Positions 27,362 through 35,040 of a stretch of 64,000 nucleotides of DNA are shown here, one piece after another; positions within the stretch are counted from its first letter, which is position 1, and each line of letters starts with the position of its first letter. The position numbers and the translations under genes were made by a program. Below the pieces are notes generated by a model. It did not search any database. It was given only the letters and a program-made list of their open reading frames with translations, and was not told the DNA's origin. Source of the DNA: Allorhodopirellula solitaria (lineage in GTDB: Bacteria; Planctomycetota; Planctomycetia; Pirellulales; Pirellulaceae); assembly GCF_007859855.1 (NCBI RefSeq), contig NZ_SJPK01000012.1, positions 95,461 through 159,460 of the forward strand. The letters are read 5' to 3'.

Positions 27362-28762
27362 CTACTCTTTGGTCTGCTCTACGTTACCGCTGTCGGTGGC
27401 ACGTTCAATGCGAATATGTTCTGGACCACGACTTTTATGTTCGTGCTCGACGACGGCGTCGGAGTTTTGGCGGTCAGCAGACAATTGCTTCAGCTTCATC
27501 TTCCTCAAGCGAATATCGGTTTTAAGTCTATCTCCGTCCGATGGGAGATCGAGGAATGTGTGGAGCTCGGAGACGTTCTTGAATTGGGTGCACGTTCTAA
27601 GACAAAAGAAGAGCAGGCCATGGACACAACGAAGTAACATGAACATCGACTGCGGCGTAGTTGCACCTCGCAAGTCATGAATCATCTGATTCCGAAGTAT
27701 CCGGAGGTGAGCGAGGATTGTCTTCTTTTCGTTCGGATGGGCGAAAGCGTTTACGGTTCGCTTTATCAGCCGATCATAGTTCATTTGCCCATCAGTGCCG
27801 CAGCCAGAAAGGCTTTCGAGCACGGCCCAGAGATTGGGGTAAATCTCCAAATGGTGCGATGAATCCAGAGCAATCGTGTAGTTGATGAGGTTGGTCTCAA
27901 TGATGTCGGCATAGCTACATTTGGTAAGGTTTCGCAGCAACCACTTCTCTTGCTGTCGGTAAAATACGACTTCGTCGTCGGTGTAATAACTCGGTCGTCC
28001 CGGGTAGTCCATCGCAACAAATGGGTTTTGGTACCACCAATTTTGAATGACCGGCCCTGACGCTTCCGCGTGAGACGTCTGCAGTGGCCCTAGCCGGATG
28101 GGATTTATCGGCGTCGGAGTTGGTGACGAGTGGCGTGACTGCAAGCCCGCTTGTGCAGAGAAGTTCCAAATCGATCTAAGAAGATTGATTGACCGAAAAG
28201 CTTTTGACGCTGCTTCGGCCGAGTCTCTCGCATCCACCCGTATCGTCGCGTAGTACCACTCCGGTTGGTCTTGATGAATCCCAAGTGACTTGAGTTGACG
28301 CGAATAATGCTCCGAAGTCGGTGCATGCTTTTGGCGGATTTCAGAAAAACACACAGTCCCATCAGCAACCTTCACCCTCTGCGGCAACTTGGTTCCAATA
28401 TCTATCGATATCTGCGTGAAAAGAAAGTGCGGCGTCCTTCGTGTGCGACGGTATTTCCGTTCGTTAGCGGCAATGCAATGGTCAATGCTTTTCGGTGTGA
28501 TTTTATTGCTGTCTGATTCCTTCGCAATTTCGAAGAGGCTGCTCTGGATGATGTTGTGGCAATTGTGCGCCGACACGTCGTGATGAAACCTGTAGCTGTG
28601 GCTCAGCAGTTCGCAAACGTCTTGGAAATACGGTTCAGTACTACTAAAAGCAATCGACGTAGTTGTACCGTCAGACGGTCGGCGATTCTTTCGGATTAAC
28701 TCTGCGGCCAACTCGAGGTGCTTCTCGTGACGCCCACTGCGGTTTGATCGTGTTTCAGACAT
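27362..28762 (-). CDS. orphan protein with HEPN-type Rx4H motif
   Basis: 466 residues. The C-terminal third (about 260-440) is helical and contains LRILRNQMIHDLRG, in which Arg357 and His362 fit the R-x4-6-H ribonuclease motif of HEPN domains, next to helices resembling Apea-like HEPN proteins (EKWLLRNLTKC...NLINYTIALDSSHHLEIYPNLWAVLESL). The N-terminal half is unknown. No signal peptide. No minimal nucleotidyltransferase or other toxin-antitoxin partner adjoins it. HEPN assignment is by motif and helix pattern only. Confidence 0.6.
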   Translation of the reverse strand: MSETRSNRSGRHEKHLELAAELIRKNRRPSDGTTTSIAFSSTEPYFQDVCELLSHSYRFHHDVSAHNCHNIIQSSLFEIAKESDSNKITPKSIDHCIAANERKYRRTRRTPHFLFTQISIDIGTKLPQRVKVADGTVCFSEIRQKHAPTSEHYSRQLKSLGIHQDQPEWYYATIRVDARDSAEAASKAFRSINLLRSIWNFSAQAGLQSRHSSPTPTPINPIRLGPLQTSHAEASGPVIQNWWYQNPFVAMDYPGRPSYYTDDEVVFYRQQEKWLLRNLTKCSYADIIETNLINYTIALDSSHHLEIYPNLWAVLESLSGCGTDGQMNYDRLIKRTVNAFAHPNEKKTILAHLRILRNQMIHDLRGATTPQSMFMLLRCVHGLLFFCLRTCTQFKNVSELHTFLDLPSDGDRLKTDIRLRKMKLKQLSADRQNSDAVVEHEHKSRGPEHIRIERATDSGNVEQTKE

Positions 28763-29006
28763 CTGGGAAAAGGACTCTCAAGTGTGTGCGATAGAAATTA
28801 GGGTTCTTCTCGGAATTTAGTGGCAGATAGCCGATTTTAGCTGGTTTTTGTAAACTGGTGGGATGAACAGTCTCAACGAACATTACCGTGATCTTCTTGG
28901 CCTCGATGATTCTTGGACAGTGTCCAAGACTTGGATCTGCGTTTGGCGCAGTCGACCGAAACGACACCAAAGTGAGAGGGACCGACCGCCTCGACTCGCT
29001 GCTGAA
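28763..29006. other. short non-coding gap
   Basis: Contains the probable upstream region of the HEPN-like gene. I see no further gene or clear repeat. Confidence 0.4.
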
Positions 29007-29570
29007 TCACCCCAGCTGGCTTGCCGATGTAACGGGCCTGATTGGATTTTGACGATTTTGACGAACGTTTCTTGGTGGCGATTGCCATATCGGAGTTCCT
29101 TGATTGAAGGGAAAGTGAATTCCTTCAATGAAAGCACTCAGAATGCGCCCCTGGTAGTTTTTTAGGCTAACTTGGGGACATACCAGGCATGGCTCTCGTA
29201 TCCAATGATCGTTCAAAAATGCGTCCCTGACGAACAAACGCTCGCCAGGGACCGACAACACCATTGTCGTACCGCTTTTGCAGGGAAACGCTGGCGACCG
29301 AGATATCCCTTGCCAAGCCAGCACCTCTGCAGAGCTCGGCTCCGTTTCTCCCGGCAGTGCCAGTCTAACATTGATAATCACATCCCACAAATCAATCCTT
29401 GGATACGGGAGCCATGCCTTGAAAACCTCGGGCGCACGCTTCCGTCGGATGAGCCGACTTTGGTCCAAGACTCCCATGATGAACAAGACGTTCGGCGGCG
29501 AGTCGGTTTCTTCTGCACACACCGCTGGCATCAGCGAGAGCGTGAACAGCAACGTCGCGAGTGTCCGCAT
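29007..29570 (-). pseudogene. sulfatase 5' remnant
   Basis: From ATG 29570 the complement strand encodes a clean signal peptide (MRTLATLLFTLSLMPAVCAEE) followed by the first strand of a sulfatase (SPPNVLFIMG). Homology then stops at about codon 33, where VDDL... would be expected. The frame stays open for ~150 more codons of unrelated sequence, including a 233-bp segment with inverted repeats at its ends. There is no CxPSR motif. It begins 36 bp after the GH110-sulfatase stop and was probably the next gene of that operon. Confidence 0.65.
29186..29418. repeat. 233-bp segment bounded by 20-bp inverted repeats
   Basis: The left end GGCATGGCTCTCGTATCCAA (29186-29205) matches the reverse complement of 29399-29418 with one mismatch (19 of 20). 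An inner hairpin GTCCCTG...CAGGGAC lies at about 29223-29252. No target-site duplication is obvious. It lies within the sulfatase remnant and may be what disrupted it. Confidence 0.6.
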
Positions 29571-29605
29571 GACTTGGTTGCACCGAGAGAGCGTCGACTT
29601 ATTGA

Positions 29606-32600
29606 TCATTGGACGCCTGAGTATTGCTGCACGCTCATCTTCTGTTCCCATTGGATCAGCTCGTCAGTGAGTTGGCGAACTACCGATTGGTTTTCACTCG
29701 CGACGTCGTGTTTCTCAGAGACATCTTTCACCACGTCGTAAAGCTCTACTTTGCCGCTTCGGTAAGCCAACATGTTCCAGTCGCCCTTCCGAACGGACGC
29801 ATAAAGATCCTGGTAGGCGCGGTAGCCAAACAGTGGACTCGAGCGTTCCAGTGAATGCTTTCCATTCAAAAGCGGGGCCAGTGAAACGCCATCAAGATCG
29901 CTGTGAGATTCAGGATCGCCGCCCGCAATTTCAACGATGGTGGGGAAAAGATCGGTCGATTGAACCGGTATGTCGGATTTCGCGCCAGCATCCGTTTTGC
30001 CAGGCCAATGAATCATCATGGGAACGCGGACTCCGCCTTCGCAGAGCGTGTCGACTCGTTTATTGCCGCGAAGTGGAAGGTTCTCGTACCAGCTTCCTTG
30101 ATCCGAAAGGAACACGAGGATCGTTTCCCTCTCGATTCCCTTACTTGAAATCGCCTCTCGAATCCTGCCGACCGACTCGTCGACGGCTTTGACTTGGGCT
30201 GCATAGATCGCGTCTGATTCCGCGTAACCCTTGTCCAAAAAATATTCGACTAGGTCGGGCCGTCCAATCGGTGGCCGATGGACACCGTAGTACCACAGCG
30301 AAAGCATGAATGGCTGATCACGCTCGTATTCGGATAGGAACCGGACTGATTCGTCGGTGAGCACATCCGTGAGATGTTGGCTTTTGGCGTCCGTGAGTAC
30401 GTCGGTGTTTTTGAAGAATGGCGAGTTGTATGACTTCGGGTGGCCAAAGTTTGTGGTTCCAAACTGCGAGTCAAAGCCTTGATGAACAGGATGGTACGGC
30501 TCGTGACCTAAATGCCACTTGCCGACGAATTGGTTGTAGTAGCCCAGTTCGCGGAGTGCTTCGGCATAGGTTGTGTGTTCAAGCGGCAGCCAGTTGCGAC
30601 AGGGGAACCTGGCTGGATCACCTTCCCAGTGGTTGTACTCGACATCGGTGCGTCCCCACGTGTCGAAATCCTCGTTCTTCGATCCTGTCGGAATGTGCCG
30701 AACCATCTGTAGTCGCGCCGGATGTTGCCCGGTCAGTAGCGTCGCTCGACTTGGACTGCAGGTTGGACTGGCGACGTAAGCTCGTTGAAAATCCAGCGAC
30801 TGGCCCGCCAATCGGTCAATGTTTGGTGTTTCAAATTTTGCGTTGCGATATCCCAGGTCGTTCCAACCCAAATCATCGACGAACAGCAAAACGATGTTCG
30901 GATTCTTCGCCTTCGCTTGGGCATTGTCATCCGCAGACGGCGATGCAGCATCGATCCCTTGGTTCGCATCAAGTTGCACATCCTCGCTGTTCTCGGAAGA
31001 GATGACGCTGAGGTTTCGATCGAATCCGTCCGCATCATTGCTGTTGATCGTGACGTTTTGACAATACTCCAGGTCAATCGACGGCCCCTCGTTCGCTCCG
31101 GGGTAGTCGTCGTTCAAAACGACCTGGTTCCCAGTGATGGTGAGTCCTGACACGGAGGCCGCTTTGGCGATCAATCCATTGAATCCAGAAATGGTATTGT
31201 CTGTGAAGTGAATGTTTCGGTGGTACCTTTGGTCACCCCAACGTTGTTCGGACGTGAGCAGCGGCGATGCCAGCAACGGATAGCATTGATTGACCGAAAA
31301 GCCAATGTTCTCGAAGCGATTGCGCCGAATGGTGACATCGTCGACCGCGCCTGACTCGTACCACTTGTTATTGTCGCCTTCGATCAGGATGCCGTGCATC
31401 TGTGACGAGAATAGGTTGTCTTCAATCAGGACCTTTCCCTTCGTCGTCACCAAGATGCTGCGAGCCCGGTTTTCGCGGATCGTGGTGTTGCGAACGACAA
31501 GATCGGGATACCACGTCAAATTCTCGACTGAGAGGGCAACGTCGGGCAATTCGTCGGGAAGGTCGGCAAGCGTGATAGCGAAGCGGTGTTCGTTGAGCGG
31601 TTGAACAGCCTCGATCGTGGTTTCATGAAAAGGCAATAACGTCTCGCGTGACAACAAGGCGACCTTGTCGCCCGGTTGAGCAAAGGTGAGTCCCCACTGT
31701 TGAAAGTGACTGATCTCGCACAGCAGCCTTCGCTCGCCAAGACCCTCGATGACTTTGACGTACGCACCATGAACGTTGATGCCATCGTCGAGCATGTGCT
31801 CGAAGAGACAATTTTCGATCCGCACCGTTCCTTTGCAGCCGATGAAGTGAGTGGCATCGGCACGTGTTGCCGCCAATCGTTCCTCATTGGATGTCACGAC
31901 CATGCCGTCGAGGGAGATGTTGTCGGTTCGTTCGACGATCAGCCCCATTCCGCCGGCTTCGTGGACCGTGACGTTTTCAATCCGCAGATCATTCGAGTTG
32001 GTGACATGAATCGCAGGGCAAAGGCGACTGGTCGGGTGGACGCCGTAGACGACCAGGACGCTGCCCACCGGCGGTGGCTGCTTGAAGCCCTTCTCGATTG
32101 CAAAACGACCCGGTCCGATGGCAGTGAATTTCGCTTTCTTTTCATTCAAACGATATTCGTTGGTTCGATAGATCGGCGAATTCGTTTTAGGGTCGAAGAC
32201 GATGTTGGAACCGACGGGATCGTCTTGACCGTATCGGTGAAAGCGGATCTCGCCGCCCGCAATCGTGTAGGGATAGGCTTCGGCATCGGTCTCGACCACG
32301 CAGCGTTTCTCCGCGGCGTCGCTCCCGACGACATGAAGTTCGGCGTGAAAGGACTGAGTCCAGTCGATCGTGAAGTTTTTCAAGGTGACTTCGCTGCCAC
32401 CGTCGACGGTGAACGGCACCATGCGTCCATGAAATAGAAACGTGGAGCCGCCGCCATCGATGGTCAGTGAATCACGACCAAATATTGGAAATCCGAACCG
32501 CTTCAGCCCGTTGTCGTGATTGGCGACCGCTCGGTAGCTCTCGAAGGCGTTGTCGGGGTGAAAGTCATAGACACCCTTGGGAAATGAGAGCGTGACGTCC

Positions 32601-32779
32601 TTGCGGTCCCGCACTGATTCCAGCAGATCCCTGACTGCGAGCGTCACATCTCTGCCAGGTACGATGCCGTGGTCGGCGACGTCAATGGTTTCTGCGGCGA
32701 CTGTTGACGTGGCGGCTGTTGACATGGCTAAGCAAGCCAACCCGAGAATGAGAACTCTCAATAAATCGTTGCAGTTCAT
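29606..32779 (-). CDS. GH110 alpha-1,3-galactosidase-sulfatase fusion
   Basis: 1057 residues from ATG 32779, which directly precedes a signal peptide (LLRVLILGLACLAMSTAATSTVAAE). Residues ~30-610 are a right-handed beta-helix resembling GH110: TIDVADHGIVPGRDVT, FPKGVYDFHP, LTIDGGGSTFLFHGRMVPFTVD, and the DD-containing LDDGINVHG (Asp331/332) seen in GH110 active sites, plus ILVTTKGKVLIEDNLF. Residues ~626-1040 are a type I sulfatase with NIVLLFVDDLGWNDLGY and the canonical formylglycine site TCSPSRATLLTG (Cys674), GKWHLGH. The two activities suggest one exported enzyme that desulfates and removes alpha-1,3-galactose from a sulfated galactan. The reading frame is uninterrupted across the junction. 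The substrate is inferred. Confidence 0.88.
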   Translation of the reverse strand: MNCNDLLRVLILGLACLAMSTAATSTVAAETIDVADHGIVPGRDVTLAVRDLLESVRDRKDVTLSFPKGVYDFHPDNAFESYRAVANHDNGLKRFGFPIFGRDSLTIDGGGSTFLFHGRMVPFTVDGGSEVTLKNFTIDWTQSFHAELHVVGSDAAEKRCVVETDAEAYPYTIAGGEIRFHRYGQDDPVGSNIVFDPKTNSPIYRTNEYRLNEKKAKFTAIGPGRFAIEKGFKQPPPVGSVLVVYGVHPTSRLCPAIHVTNSNDLRIENVTVHEAGGMGLIVERTDNISLDGMVVTSNEERLAATRADATHFIGCKGTVRIENCLFEHMLDDGINVHGAYVKVIEGLGERRLLCEISHFQQWGLTFAQPGDKVALLSRETLLPFHETTIEAVQPLNEHRFAITLADLPDELPDVALSVENLTWYPDLVVRNTTIRENRARSILVTTKGKVLIEDNLFSSQMHGILIEGDNNKWYESGAVDDVTIRRNRFENIGFSVNQCYPLLASPLLTSEQRWGDQRYHRNIHFTDNTISGFNGLIAKAASVSGLTITGNQVVLNDDYPGANEGPSIDLEYCQNVTINSNDADGFDRNLSVISSENSEDVQLDANQGIDAASPSADDNAQAKAKNPNIVLLFVDDLGWNDLGYRNAKFETPNIDRLAGQSLDFQRAYVASPTCSPSRATLLTGQHPARLQMVRHIPTGSKNEDFDTWGRTDVEYNHWEGDPARFPCRNWLPLEHTTYAEALRELGYYNQFVGKWHLGHEPYHPVHQGFDSQFGTTNFGHPKSYNSPFFKNTDVLTDAKSQHLTDVLTDESVRFLSEYERDQPFMLSLWYYGVHRPPIGRPDLVEYFLDKGYAESDAIYAAQVKAVDESVGRIREAISSKGIERETILVFLSDQGSWYENLPLRGNKRVDTLCEGGVRVPMMIHWPGKTDAGAKSDIPVQSTDLFPTIVEIAGGDPESHSDLDGVSLAPLLNGKHSLERSSPLFGYRAYQDLYASVRKGDWNMLAYRSGKVELYDVVKDVSEKHDVASENQSVVRQLTDELIQWEQKMSVQQYSGVQ

Positions 32780-32868
32780 GGCGTTGGTAAACAATGGTGT
32801 TGATAAGTTCGGGGAAAATGAATGCCGTGGATCGCTCCTGGCTTCGGCACATTGGCCCGGCAACGGTT

Positions 32869-33279
32869 TCATGCGTCAAACAGTTCATCGATGGTTCCGG
32901 TCGAATCGCCAAAAGAGGCCGCGTTGGCGTCTTCCGGAACTGGATTGCCCGCCAGCTCTTCGACCGGCTTCCCCGTTAACTTGCCTCGATTGACAAAGAT
33001 GCGTTCCAACTCACCTTCAAACAGAATTCCGTTGCCGTGTGCCAGGTGCGACGAATCGACATCGCACAACGCGACCAGATCGGCAAACGTCTGACCGACC
33101 GGAGCCGTGCGAGTGTCATTGCCGCCAACCCCAATCAATGCAAATCGTCGTCGCTCGTTGGGCGACGCTGCCAATGCTTGACGGGTTGGTGCAGTCCAAG
33201 GAATCAGTGAGCCAGCCTGAATTGCGCTCGCGGCTTTTAAGAATCGTCGGCGGGTGAGGCAATGTTGGAAATCATTCAT
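32869..33279 (-). pseudogene. Gfo/Idh/MocA oxidoreductase with internal deletion
   Basis: From ATG 33279: MNDFQHCLTRRRFLKAASAIQAG is a Tat signal, then RRFALIGVGGNDTR and ALCDVD are the NAD-binding start of a Gfo/Idh protein. Directly after DVDSSHLA the frame continues HGNGILFEGELERIFVNRGKLTGKPVEEL, which resembles the C-terminal part of planctomycete Gfo/Idh proteins. Some 200 or more middle residues, including the catalytic region, appear deleted in frame, and the C-terminus is also short. Probably non-functional. Lies between two sulfatase genes on the same strand. Confidence 0.65.
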
Positions 33280-33308
33280 GAGTTTGCAGTCGGATGGAGT
33301 TTCGCGAA

Positions 33309-34866
33309 TCACTTCTCGCGAACTTTCGGTTTTTTCGTAAACGGGATCTCAGGGCGTTTCATGTCGCTGTTGACATCACGAAACACCCATGGCTCCCAAG
33401 TCTTCCGCACTTCTCGCCACTGCTGAAGCGTTCGTGTTGGGTACCAAGGAGGAACTCCATTGTCCAGGAAATCATATTCGCCTGCGTGCTCGACAGACCA
33501 CTGACCGACCGTTTGATCCGCTGTGCGTTCAGCAGGAAAGACGTTCTCGGCACGGAATGCTTCGGAGACTCCCTGGTCACGGATGACTTCGTCTCGCCAA
33601 CGATTGAGTTCCGCGAGCAATTTCGACTTCACGTCAGCGTATTTTGGATCGTCAGCGACATTGTGGACTTCGTGTGGATCGTCGCGCAGATCAAACAACT
33701 CGATAGGTGGCTTCGTGGGTGACATGAACGCGGCTTGTTCCGGTGTGAGCTTCCCTTCCAAATTCAAGACGTTTAATTCGGCCAGCGGCGGATACGCACC
33801 CTCTTTGTAGAAACTGAATTGGCAGTAAGCCCGCTCCGGCATCAGATTCAAAATAAGCTTGTGGTCCTTTGACCGGATGCTTCGCATCGCGTCGTGCGTC
33901 GTATCCATCTTGTCACGGGCGGCAAAGGTGTACTGACGACTTTTTACGTCATCGCTGAATAGACTCTTTCCGTGAAGTGGCACCGGAGGAGTCACCCCGG
34001 CTGCTTCGAGGACTGTCGCACAGATATCAATCGACATCACCAGGTCGCCATTCACCTGCCCAGGCTGAACCTTACCGGGCCAACGCATGACCATCGGTAT
34101 GCGAGTTCCTTCGTCATACAGAAATTGCTTGCCACGAATGTGGCAGCGTCCGTGGTCGCCGATGAAGAACACAATCGTGTTGTTGGCCAGGCCCTCGTCA
34201 TCGAGACGTTTCAAAATCGCTCCCACTTCACGATCGACCAGTTGCATTTGCTCGAGCCCATTGGCCCAGTCGCGTCGAATGAAAGGCGTGTCGGGATAGT
34301 AGGGCGGAAGTTCAACGTCCTCTATATCAATGGGGCGTTCGGGGTCGCGTGCCCACTTGCGGTGAGTGCCGCCGAACGTGATGCGAGCGAAAAACGGTTG
34401 ATTGGCGTCACGATTCTTCCAGTCCTTCACATCCATGAACAACTCTTCCTTTTGATCGGGCAGGAAGTTGCAGTCCGTCTTCCAGCTCATCAAAACGGTG
34501 TAGTACCCTGCGTCGGCAAGCAGTTGCGGGATCGGCCGAATTCCGTAGGGTAGCGGCTGCTTGTCTTCGGTTCGGTGTTGGTGCGCACCGATATAGTTCT
34601 GATGAAACCCCGTCATCATCGCTGATCGAGAGGTCGAGCAAACGGGCGAGGTCGTGAAGGCCCGTTCATATCGAATGCCTTGGGAAGCAAGCCTGTCGAC
34701 GTTTGGCGTCGCGATCCCCTTCGTGCCGTAGCAAGACAGATCGGGTGACCAGTCCTCAATCGTGATCCACAAAATGTTCGGTCGCTCCGCGACTGAGGTG
34801 TTCAGCTCCCCCCCCAAGCAGAAACAAAGCGACGGAAGCAATTAGGCGAATAGATTGCGTCACCAT
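33309..34866 (-). CDS. sulfatase (SGSH-like) with frameshift in the signal peptide
   Basis: The body (about 500 residues) is a complete sulfatase: PNILWITIEDWSPDLSCYGTKG, formylglycine region VCSTSRSAMMTGFHQ, SWKTD, and VFFIGDHGRCHIRGKQFLYDEGTRIPMVMRWPG. The nucleophile motif is CSTSR, with Thr in place of the usual Pro/Ala. Upstream, ATG 34866 opens a good signal peptide (MVTQSIRLIASVALFLLGG), but it is one base out of frame because of an 8-G run at 34808-34815; seven G would join it to ELNTSVAERPN. Without that, only a TTG at 34841 could start the frame. Either sequencing error, slippage switch, or decay. Confidence 0.75.
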
Positions 34867-35040
34867 TCAGACCTTCATGAAATTTGGAAGCATTCGTGCT
34901 GTCTCGACGCAGAACGAGGTTTTGCGGGAATCAGCATCAGGGACAACGATGAGTGGTAATCGCAGCTCCAACGTAAGTTTGGAATTTATTCTTGGAATTT
35001 CTTCCAAAATGAACGGGTTGCCGCGATTACCTATCATCGG

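Noticed and set aside
28863..29165. Plus-strand frame MNSLNEHYRDLLGLDDSW...
   Set aside because: Attractive first 20 residues, but the remainder is low-quality and no start signal or partner supports it; left out of the annotation.
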